64,000 nucleotides of DNA. It comes from Dipteris shenzhenensis (taxonomy: Eukaryota > Polypodiophyta > Polypodiopsida > Gleicheniales). Made by a program: the position numbers and the translations under genes. Below, piece after piece: positions 10,753-21,088 of this stretch (position 1 is the stretch's first letter; each line of letters starts with the position of its first letter). Location: NCBI GenBank assembly GCA_047967505.1, contig CM106539.1. One strand, given 5' to 3'. Under the pieces are notes generated by a model. It saw only the letters and a list, made by a program, of their open reading frames with translations, ran no database searches and was not told the origin of the DNA.

Positions 10753-12996
10753 ATGCGTGCTTCTCTTAAATGTTTTTCCTATAATATACAGGGCCTCTGC
10801 AACCAGAATAAATGGAGGCTTCTTTGGCATTATATAAATACAACGCATCCGGATGTTGTATGTCTGCAAGAGCATAATCAGCATTTTTTTGCTGGACAGC
10901 ATGGGTTTTTTTCAGGATATGATATATTTTATGCAGGATCGGAACAATTCTCTGGGCTGTGCATTTTAGCCAGACATGATCTGCAACCCTGGATAGCATA
11001 TAATGATCTAGGTGGACGATGGATGATTATCCAATGTATGATCAATGGAGAGATTTTTGAAATAGGATCTTTGTATGCCTCTCAAAATTCAGCTTCCAGA
11101 GCTCAAATGTGGAACTCCATAAAGCAATATCCTTGGTCCTCTAATGCTCTACTTTGTGGTGATTTCAACAATTCTCCTCACTGAAAGGACAATACCACTC
11201 ATAAATCACATATGCTGCCCTCTGAAATCCAGCAATGGGAACACATGACATCATCACTTCGATTTGCAGATTTATGGACAGCAACTCATCCTTCAGTGAT
11301 GGGATTTACATATCATCATAATGCTTTTACAGATTATTGGGCCAGGCTTGATAGATATTATCTCATTCATGCTCAGCAATATGATGAATATACATGTCAG
11401 ATGTGGACTGATTATTCACAACAATTATCTGATCACACTCCACTTTGGCTCACCCTTTCTTTTGGTATGCCTCTGGATGACTTGCAGCTCTCTTCAGTCA
11501 GAAATTTACAGGTTAATCAATTCTATCTTTCTCACGAAAAATTTCAGCATATGATCAGACTGGCTTGCAGGCCATTGCTATCCCATGCTCAGGAGGATCT
11601 GGAATTTGCTTGGATCTCTTTCATACATCGTATTCAAAATGTCATTAAGGAATATGGAAGATGGTACATGGCAGAAACCAGACACCATATCCAGTGGGCA
11701 AAATCATACAAGCAGTATCTTGTACAGATTAGTCATCAAAGATCTCTATCTGATTCTGAGCAGCATTTATTGTCTTGTGCTTCCTCTATAATTAATGCCA
11801 ATGATAAACGCAAGCTGTCCAAATGGCAGATTAGGGCCAGAGTTAAACCTATGCTAGATAAGGGCTGTTCCTCTAAATCTTTTTTTCGGAACTTACATGC
11901 ACACAGACAAAGCCAATCTATCATGAGGGTAAGGAAATCAGATGGTCTTTGGACCCAGTCTCTCTCTCAGCTCGAAAAACAATGTCTGGATCATTTTCAG
12001 CTCCTTTTTTCTCAGCCATCTTGTTCTACACCTCAGGTCGCATTGGCTCGTAACATATTTACTGAACTTGTTTCTCCCATTGTCTCCCCGCAAAAAGCCT
12101 CAATGTTGGAAATGTCTTTTTCGGATGATGAATTGGATGAAGCCCTTAAGCATTTGGGTAAACATAAATCCCCTGGCTGGGATGGTCTGACGGTTGAATT
12201 TTTTGAAGCCTTTTGGCCTGAAATGAAGGGTCCATTTCTGCAGTTTAATAATGCAGCATGGCAGCACCAACATCTTCCCTCAGCTTGGAAGCATGGTCTG
12301 GTTAAGCTTGTGCCCAAAAAGCTTCTTTGTGAGACTATGGATGACTGGAGGCCCATCACTTTGATGCCGGTGATATACAAACTGATTGCCAAAATGTTGG
12401 TACACCGGATAAAGGATATCCTTCATGATGGACTTCATCCCAAGCAATATGGTTTTGTTCCAAGACGGCACATACATGACAATATCACTAACACACTTAT
12501 TGCAATGGAATATGCTAAATATTCAGATCAAGATGTGTTGGTCATGCAGGTGGATGTGGCGAAGGCGTTTGATACAATACAGTGGGATTATGTCTCTCAA
12601 ATCATGCTAAAACTTGGTTTTGGGCCAAAGCTATCTAATGTCATATATTGGCTTTACTCAAATTCCACTGCACAATGCTTTATAGGGAAACATTTGTCTG
12701 AGTCTTGGACTCTCGAACGTTCGGTTCGACAAGGATGTCCTCTCAGTGCCTTGCTTTATGCCATCGCTTCACATCCTTTGCTTCTTTATATGGATCACAT
12801 GGTTGATACTGGACAGCTAGAGGGGCTTCAGATTTCTGGTTCACGACCCTTCATAGCACAGGCCTATGCAGATGATTCATTCTTCATGCTAAAGAACAGT
12901 CCAATGGAGATTCGCCTCTTGATGGATACCCTTTCAGATTTTGGGTTGGCAGCTGGTCTTAAAATTAATTTTCAGAAATCAAAACTCTTGCCTCTC
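10753..12996 (+). pseudogene. LINE B ORF2, first part (endonuclease and RT)
   Basis: The ATG at 10753 opens with a typical APE endonuclease start (SYNIQGLCNQNKW). CLQEHNQ, CGDFNN and SDHTPLW follow at the expected spacing. RT motifs include SPGWDGLTVEFF, DWRPITLMP, PRRHIHDN, DVAKAFDT, VRQGCPLSALLYA and YADDSFF. The only stop is TGA at 11182-11184, where siblings have TGG (Trp). Apart from that one G-to-A change the frame is open to the insertion of element 2 at 12996. The RQG of the RT motif is intact here, unlike in LINEs C and D. Confidence 0.88.
12992..12996. repeat. Target site duplication CTCTC (left) of element 2
   Basis: CTCTC occurs immediately before the LTR (12992-12996) and immediately after the far LTR (31053-31057). 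The uninterrupted sibling at 49567-49571 carries it once, so it is a genuine 5-bp duplication. Confidence 0.9.
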
Positions 12997-14131
12997 TGTT
13001 ACCTTATCACACGACCACTTGTCGACAGGCGTTGACCACATGACGACATCTGTTGACCACATGTTGACCATGTGTCAACACAAGTTAGCCACGCAATCAC
13101 ACAGGTTCATCCAGGAGTACTGTCCGAGGCTGTCAACCACAGGTCGACACATGTTAACCACAGGTCGACACAGGTCAACCAGGAGTACCGTGTCCAAAGT
13201 GATCTCATCAAGAGCTGCATACATGGAGAGTAAACTTAGCACATGGAGCAGTCAGGAGTATTTATATTTACACAGTGGTTCAGTGATACAGTGGTGCAGT
13301 GGTGCGGTGAACCAGCTCACCTGCACATGGAGAATTTATACCATCAGGCTGGCGAGTCAGGGAGTCAGGAAGTCGCCGAAGCCATCAAGAGATGCGGTGA
13401 ACCAGCTCACCTGCACATGGAGAATTTATACCATCAGGCTGGCGAGTTAGGGAGTCAGGAAGTCGCCGAAGCCATCAAGAGAGCCAGCGGCGCAACGGCT
13501 ATCCTCAACAGCTAAGGCGATAAGAGGATGACCAATGGGAAGAAAGGGGGGGATTCTTAGCGAAGAAGGGACCCTCCAAGGCGGGGGATGAGGATGAAGG
13601 AGAAGGGAGAGAGAAAAGGAGGCATTCGGCATTCGGCACAGGGAGCGAAAGAGAGGAGAGTGAGGAGAGATAGAGGCTAGAGCTACGAGCTCGCCAAGGA
13701 GAGAATGTGGAGAGACTTGTGTATACCCTTTGTCTACTATGGGGATAGACCTGTGTATTCTGGTGATTTGCGACTTGTGTATTCTTGTGACTTGCGACTT
13801 GTGACCTGGGGACACGTCCAGTGATATGTACATTGGCTAACTCGGTCACTTTCTCATCTCTCTTGTCTCTTCCGAATATGGGGATTGTTCACCAGTGTAG
13901 GATTTTCTTATTTTGCTTATGTTGTGGAGTTCACCGGTGATTGTCATTTAGCATAGTGCACTCGTACGTCGTCGTTCACTGCAGTATAGCATACGACACT
14001 CGCACACTACTGCACGGTGCGCTCTGCACGATCCATTGCATTAGAGCATTGCAAAACTCATGCTTCTCACGCCAGTGGCCTTTGGCCTCCGGTAACACCT
14101 CCGGAAGGATAGGAACCCCTCCCCTCAAACA
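12997..14131 (+). repeat. 5' LTR of element 2 (1135 bp)
   Basis: Starts TGTTACCTTATC and ends CCCTCAAACA. It matches the 676-bp LTR at 30377-31052 but contains about 430 bp more (roughly 13365-13805), plus small extra pieces near 13037 and 13150. The extra part includes a 90-bp unit present twice (13304-13393 and 13394-13483). Confidence 0.9.
13032..13178 (+). promoter_or_regulatory. Cluster of W-box-like TTGAC motifs in the U3 of the element 2 LTR
   Basis: TTGACC occurs at 13032, 13053 and 13064 on the plus strand and at 13173-13178 on the minus strand. TTGACA occurs on the minus strand at about 13074 and 13132. Six TTGAC cores in about 150 bp is dense. TTGACC/T is the known core bound by plant WRKY factors, and stress-responsive W-boxes occur in other plant LTR promoters. 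Function here is inferred. Confidence 0.45.
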
Positions 14132-14136
14132 GTTTA

Positions 14137-14154
14137 TGGCGATCACGGTGGGAC
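14137..14154 (+). other. Putative primer binding site of element 2
   Basis: TGGCGATCACGGTGGGAC begins 5 bp after the LTR. Position and the TGGCG start suit a tRNA primer site; the tRNA is not identified. Confidence 0.45.
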
Positions 14155-14213
14155 TCTGCTGGTATTGAGTAGCACGAGTGAAGTGGTGATCTAGGGTCCT
14201 AGAGAGAGGTCTT

Positions 14214-16580
14214 ATGCCGAGTAGTTCTGAAACCTTTGAAGGAGCTAGTGAGAGAACTAGGAGGTACTTGAGGAGAGTGGAGAAAAGACTTCCGGCAGAC
14301 CAAACTAGGTACAAGAAGCATTACGTGCGATGTAAGTTTGCGAAGCCCTCAACTCGAGCACAAAGTGAGCCCACTGGAGCAGTAGCCAGAGCAAGTAACT
14401 TCATCGACACTCTCATTGACTTGGATCAACAGGAACCCTGGTGGTCAGGATCCGGACTCCGGAGAAGAAGTGGTGCAAAGCGGAGAACAGGTGAAAGAAG
14501 AGGGTACTAAGGATGAGGGCTCCTCAGGGACTCATCAAGGTCAAGGAAGCCCCTCTCCTCTTCCTGCAACGATGTCTTCATCAACCACCTCTTCTACCGG
14601 AGTGGTGACTCCATCTGCTCCCGCCTCAACCTCTTGTGGACAAGCTGCTACCTCATCTGTTATGCATAGCTCCGGGCTCCTAGCTAATCCTTCTTCTACA
14701 TCTATTCCATTGGGGGGTACTTTTGCTCCGGCCATGCCTTTACCTGCCACGATGGTTTCATCTCCCTTTCCATCCACACCGGTGTTGCCTTTTCCACCAC
14801 CTCCTTCCTTCCTTTCTGCCTACTCATCCATGACTTCAACTCCGTCCCTCTCTTTCCCAAATGCTCTCCCATCCTCTTTCACCCCCACATCTTCCATGTT
14901 CTCACCCTTTCCCTCTGCAACACCGAGACCCCCCACTTACGCGCTACCATCTGGGTATACTCCCTCTATGACTACATCAGTAGTGACTTCCCCATTGTGG
15001 TCCTCCACAGGAGGAGTTGTCGGGGTGGTCTCCTCCTTGGGAACACCAACACTCATTACAGTCCCATCGGGACTCCCTCCAACTCTTGCATCTTCTCCAA
15101 CCTCTCGGGTGGGGATGGCCGTTCTCAGTCCCCCAGACAGAGCTAGACTTCTTGAGCTACTCAACAAGGTCCACGTGAAGACTCAAAAGTTCAAAGGCCA
15201 CCTCCATGAGGATGCGGAAGCTCATGTGAGGAAGTTCCTCACAGCATGTAAAGCTAAAGGTGTGGAGAATGAGCATGCGTTCCTTCACATCTTTCCTTCG
15301 TCATTGGAGGATGCAGCGGATGTATGGTACAGTCAATTTCCTCCGGACCACTTCCAGACGTGGACAGACCTAAGGGAGGAATTCTTACGCACTTTCAAGT
15401 TGGAAAAATTCGAACACATGATTGTCCAAGAGTTGTCCACTGACACCATGAAGCCTGGAGAAAGCATCTCTGAGATGTACATAAGGATGAGGGTCTTGGC
15501 GGCAAAGATGTCTGTGCCACCTAATGATGCTGTTATGAAGGGATGGTTTTTGAAAGCATTACCCCCTTCCATTGCTATAAGGTTGGTGGATAAACTCCCT
15601 GAACATGCCTCACTTCAAGACTTCCTAAAAGAAGCTGTCAAGATGGAACGGTCACAGTTAAGCTTTGCCTCATCAACGAATACGACCACCCAACTCCCAA
15701 GAGAGGAGGGATCATCCGCATGGCAGCAACTCAAGAAGGAGTTAGAAGAAATCAAAGAAGGCCTGAAAGATAGAATAAAGGTGGATGGCCAATCGTCCTT
15801 TGAGGCCCAAATTCGTAGTGGCCTTTGGTGCATTGAATGCAAGGGTTCTAACCATGGTTACTGGGAGTGTCCCTCCAAGCGAAAGGTACCTACTTCTACC
15901 TGATTTTGTACATTTTGTGAGATCCATGGACATGATGCCTCTGAGTGTAGGTACCTCAAAGGATTAAGGAAGCTTCTTCCAGAGTATACCTCGGGGAAAC
16001 CTCTAGTTGCTGCAGTCAACAGAACGGTACCCATAACTTCTGGTCCAGCAGAAGTATCTTCTGCTCCCCCTCTTGCACGAGCATCTGAGCCACCTTCTCC
16101 TCCTATCATGCCACCTCCATTGCTTCCGACTCCCCCTTTGCTCCAAGCTCCTGCCCCCAATTCAATTGGTTCCCCTTATTTCTATCCTCAGCCATACTAT
16201 GCCCCGTACCAACCGGTCAACGCGGTCGAAGGGGTGGTTTCAGAGGTGGACGCGGAGGTGCAGGCAGAGGTACAAACTTTAGAAGACCCATCATGTGTTA
16301 CAGATGTGGCGAGTACGGCCACTACCAAGATGATTGTACACAGCCGTTCGGGGGACCCTCTTGTACACAGTGCAACACAAAGGACCACTACACCAAAGAT
16401 TGTCCCAATAGAAGAGTGGAACCCGCATCCCAAGTGAATATGGTTGATGTAGTAGTGGCGGGGGAGGGCAACAATCCCCATTTGATTGGCGCAGTGTTGG
16501 GCGCTGTGACACGGTCACATACAAAAGGTGACAAATGTAAGGGTGACTCAGAGTCACACCGGAGACCTCAGCACCAATGA
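14214..16580 (+). pseudogene. gag of element 2 with four CCHC knuckles (broken)
   Basis: Reading starts at ATG 14214 and shifts frame near 14440. A Pro/Ser/Thr-rich region follows, then a gag domain (about 15160-15660; HEDAEAHVRKF, EDAADVWYSQF, LREEFLRTF). Four CX2CX4HX4C knuckles come next: CIECKGSNHGYWEC, CTFCEIHGHDASEC, CYRCGEYGHYQDDC and CTQCNTKDHYTKDC. An in-frame TGA (15901-15903) separates the first and second, and a frameshift near 16205 precedes an RGG-rich stretch and the last two. Most plant Gags have one or two knuckles, so four is unusual. The stop at 16578-16580 overlaps the ATG of the protease frame (ATGA). The lesions make this copy non-functional unless they are bypassed. Confidence 0.8.
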
Positions 16581-19500
16581 GTTCGACAAGTGTTCCCCCA
16601 CGGAGGTCATTCTCCTCCTCCAAGGTACACAGTACGCCCAGGAATAGACCACCCATGCTGGCTTCTGATAGTGATTCAGAAACAAACTCGAAGGGCCCAC
16701 AGCCATTAAGGTCAACCACTAACTCTGGGAGTGCCTCATCCTCGGGGGATCACACTATGCCTTTGAGGTATCATGAGGTAGTAAAGGGTGTCACGAGAGA
16801 TCTTCAAACAAGTTCTGAAGATGAAGGTAGCACACCTCAGCTTCCATCCCGCAAGTCCAGAACTGTGAGGTTTGCAACAGAAGTGACAACCCTCGAACAG
16901 TACCGGGATAAGGAGGCACGAGTAGGTCCTCCCACTTTGTCCCCAACAGCACTCAACAGAGAAGAGGCTATGGGGACAAGACCTAGTTCTGCCCAGGAAA
17001 AAGGGAAAGGAGTAATGGAAGAGAAACCACTGGAGACAATGACTCACAGTTCAGACCTACATCCACATCCTCGTGTAAGCTTCGACCCTCGGCCAGAGGC
17101 TAGGAGGATGAAGTTGCAAAAGGCTAATGCTAGTGTCCACCACTACTCCTTGTTTGAAGATCTTATGAGTTTCAAACCCAACCTCACTCTACGACAATTT
17201 TGTCTATTGTCCCCCCAAATCAAGCATCAGACTATTACATTTCTGAATCGCCTCCCAGGAGGTCGACACAAGGGATCTACTCCGAGTGGGCCACCACCAG
17301 AGACATTACCGGCTCAGCATGGGTCTACACCGGACCACTTCTCTGCTGCCCTCACTTGTGAACAAAGTCCCAAGCTCACCGTGGAGATCCATGGAGTGGA
17401 GCTGAAGGACGTCTTCCTCGATGGTGGGGCGGCTGTGAACATTATGCCAAAAGGTACACTCCAAAAACTAGGGTTGAAGTTGACAAGTGATGTTCACTTT
17501 CAGGTACGCATGGCTGATCAACGCAGAGTAAAACCAATGGGTGCAGTCAAAGGGTGTCATGAGAGATCTTCAAACAAGTTCTGAAGATGAAGGTAGCACA
17601 CCTCAGCTTCCATCCCGCAAGTCCAGAATTGTGAGGTTTGCAACAGAAGTGACAACCCTCGAACAGTACCGGGATAAGGAGGCACGAGTAGGTCCTCCCA
17701 CTTTGTCCCCAACAGCACTCAACAGAGAAGAGGCTATGGGGACAAGACCTAGTTCTGCCCAGGAAAAAGGGAAAGGAGTAATGGAAGAGAAACCACTGGA
17801 GACAATGACTCACAGTTCAGACCTACATCCACATCCTCGTGTAAGCTTCGACCCTCGGCCAGAGGCTAGGAGGATGAAGTTGCAAAAGGCTAATGCTAGT
17901 GTCCACCACTACTCCTTGTTTGAAGATCTTATGAGTTTCAAACCCAACCTCACTCTACGACAATTTTGTCTATTGTCCCCCCAAATCAAGCATCAGACTA
18001 TTATATTTCTGAATCGCCTCCCAGGAGGTCAACACAAGGGATCTACTCCGAGTGGGCCACCACCAGAGACATTACCGGCTCAGCATGGGTCTACACCGGA
18101 CCACTTGTCTGCTGCCCTCACTTGTGAACAAAGTCCCAAGCTCACCGTGGAGATCCATCGAGTGGAGCTGAAGGACGTCTTCCTCGATGGTGGGGCGGCT
18201 GTGAACATTATGCCAAAAGGTACACTCCAAAAACTAGGGTTGAAGTTGACAAGTGATGTTCACTTTCAGGTACGCATGGCTGATCAACGCAGAGTAAAAC
18301 CAATGGGTGCAGTCAAAGGGTGTCACGAGAGATCTTCAAACAAGTTCTGAAGATGAAGGTAGCACACCTCAGCTTCCATCCCGCAAGTCCAGAACTGTGA
18401 GGTTTGCAACAGAAGTGACAAGCCTCGAACAGTACCGGGATAAGGAGGCACGAGTAGGTCCTCCCACTTTGTCCCCAACAGCACTCAACAGAGAAGAGGC
18501 TATGGGGACAAGACCTAGTTCTGCCCAGGAAAAAGGGAAAGGAGTAATGGAAGAGAAACCACCGGAGACAATGACTCACAGTTCAGACCTACATCCACAT
18601 CCTCGTGTAAGCTTCGATCCTCGGCCAGAGGCTAGGAGGATGAAGTTGCAAAAGGCTAATGCTAGTGTCCACCACTACTCCTTGTTTGAAGATCTTATGA
18701 GTTTCAAACCCAACCTCACTCTACGACAATTTTGTCTATTGTCCCCCCAAATCAAGCATCAGACTATTACATTTCTGAATCGCCTCCCAGGAGGTCGACA
18801 CAAGGGATCTACTCCGAGTGGGCCACCACCAGAGACATTACCGGCTCAGCATGGGTCTACACCGGACCACTTCTCTGCCTACGCTGCCCTCACTTGTGAA
18901 CAAAGTCCCAAGCTCACCGTGGAGATCCATGGAGTGGAGCTGAAGGACATCTTCCTCGATGGTGGGGCGGCTGTGAACATTATGCCAAAAGGTACACTCC
19001 AAAAACTAGGGTTGAAGTTGACAAGTGATGTTCACTTTCAGGTACGCATGGCTGATCAACGCAGAGTAAAACCAATGGGTGCAGTCAAAGGGTGTCACGA
19101 GAGATCTTCAAACAAGTTCTGAAGATGAAGGTAGCACACCTCAGCTTCCATCCCGCAAGTCCAGAACTGTGAGGTTTGCAACAGAAGTGACAACCCTCGA
19201 ACAGTACCGGGATAAGGAGGCACGAGTAGGTCCTCCCACTTTGTCCCCAATAGCACTCAACAGAGAAGAGGCTATGGGGACAAGACCTAGTTCTGCCCAG
19301 GAAAAAGGAAAAGGAGTAATGGAAGAGAAACCACTGGAGACAATGACTCACAGTTCAGACCTACATCCACATCCTCGTGTAAGCTTCGACCCTCGGCCAG
19401 AGGCTAGGAGGATGAAGTTGCAAAAGGCTAATGCTAGTGTCCACCACTACTCCTTGTTTGAAGATCTTATGAGTTTCAAACCCAACCTCACTCTACGACA

Positions 19501-21088
19501 ATTTTGTCTATTGTCCCCCCAAATCAAGCATCAGACTATTACATTTCTGAATCGCCTCCCAGGAGGTCGACACAAGGGATCTACTCCAAGTGGGCCACCA
19601 CCAAAGACATTACCGGCTCAGCATGGGTCTACACCGGACCACTTCTCTGCCTACGCTGCCCTCACTTGTGAACAAAGTCCCAAGCTCACCGTGGAGATCC
19701 ATGGAGTGGAGCTGAAGGACGTCTTCCTCGATGGTGGGGCGGCTGTGAACATTATGCCAAAAGGTACACTCCAAAAACTAGGGTTGAAGTTGACAAGTGA
19801 TGTTCACTTTCAGGTACGCATGGCTGATCAACGCAGAGTAAAACCAATGGGTGCAGTCAAAGGTGTTCACATGAAGATTGGCGGAGTAACTTTTCTCTCC
19901 AATTTTGTTGTCCTTGATATGACCGAAAATGAACAAACTTACCCTCTACTTCTTGGTCGGCCATGGTTGCGGTCTTCAAAAGCCATTCAGGATTGGTCAA
20001 CTGATGAAGTTCGATTGCCCCTGGGATCGACATCCCTCGAAATAGATATGGTCACAGGGCAAGCAAGGCACATACCAATAGAACTAGGAGAGGAGGATTT
20101 TGAAGAACAAGCCGGAGTCGAAGAGGAGCATTGGGCCTGTGGAGACTAGCCCAGGGGTGGTGACCAAGGTATCAATGAGGAGACAACCCTAGAAGGATTT
20201 GAAAGTTTGACCTACTTGTTGGATCGGGCTGATCAAGAAGACGAGGAGGCTGTCATTTTGGATTGGATGGGAGCCCTGGGCTCATTAGCGGTCAACATGG
20301 TGGAACTATGCCAACAAGAAGATCAAGAAGAACACCTACTTGCAGTATCAGAAATCCACCCAGAACGACAGGGTCTGGCTGAACTAGTTTACGAAAGGAT
20401 GCCCTTTGGACTTTGCAATAGTCCACACATGTATAAGAGAATGGTCACTAGGGGTACTACAGTGGACACCACAGATCGTACTGAGGACAATGATGGTACT
20501 GCAGTAAACATTGAGGATCGTCCAGTGGCCGACATGGAGGACATTGGTCAAAATGATGCTGACAATACTATAGGATACAATGAAGGATCTACTAGGGACG
20601 AGGCTAGTAGGGCACAACCCACCAATGGTACTTCAGAGTACAATCAGGGTATCACGGTGCACAACCATGGTACTACGGTGTACAACCATGGTACTGCTAC
20701 GTGCAATGATGGTGATAGAGAAAACAGGAACACTAATGAAGACGAGACTGATGATGATAGTGATTTAGAAGAAAGTGACATGGACATTGCTGAACTTGAG
20801 GAGAATCACCACCAACAGCTTGAGGTCTTGGGCGGACCCAGGGTGCATACCGGATACAGAGATGAGGACATGGCCGATCTCACTTTGCTTGACCTTTTCT
20901 TCTCAGAAGCCGACCACCCCTCAATTCAAGACCTTCCGGAAACCACTTATGAGGTGGAAGGCTTACCTTACCGGGGCATGCTGAAACAGTCACCGAGGCA
21001 TCGAAGGCACACAACATCTGCAACATCTACTGATTCTACATCTCAGTCAATGCCTGAGAACCCCCCACTTACCCCTCATCTTGGTTGA
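16577..21088 (+). pseudogene. Protease region of element 2 (four copies) plus acidic linker
   Basis: From ATG 16577 the frame encodes a Ser/Pro-rich leader and then an aspartic protease core, VFLDGGAAVNIMPKG, in which DGG replaces the usual D-S/T-G, as in some plant gypsy elements. The core appears four times because of a 766-772 bp tandem repeat. The first three copies end prematurely at each junction (KGCHERSSNKF then stop). The fourth runs on through YPLLLGRPWLR. An in-frame TAG (20147-20149) precedes an acidic Asp/Glu/Thr-rich linker (20150-21085). That linker contains a stray RT-like block, MPFGLCNSPHMYKRMV (about 20399-20446), and short NHGTTVY repeats. A shift at a run of C near 21060 separates it from RT. 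Confidence 0.75.
16783..19858 (+). repeat. Four tandem copies of a 766-772 bp protease segment
   Basis: Units are 16783-17548, 17549-18314, 18315-19086 and 19087-19858. They differ by scattered substitutions; copies 3 and 4 share a 6-bp insertion (TACGCC). The junction joins GTCAAAGG(G)TGT to the upstream AAAGGGTGTCACGAG, so short homology at AAAGG.TGT probably seeded the first duplication. The three extra units total 2304 bp, a multiple of three, yet each junction individually shifts the frame. Confidence 0.92.

Noticed and set aside
17541-18350. Second and third protease ORFs as separate genes
   Set aside because: They lack an ATG, begin at repeat junctions and end a few codons into the next junction; they are tandem repeat products.
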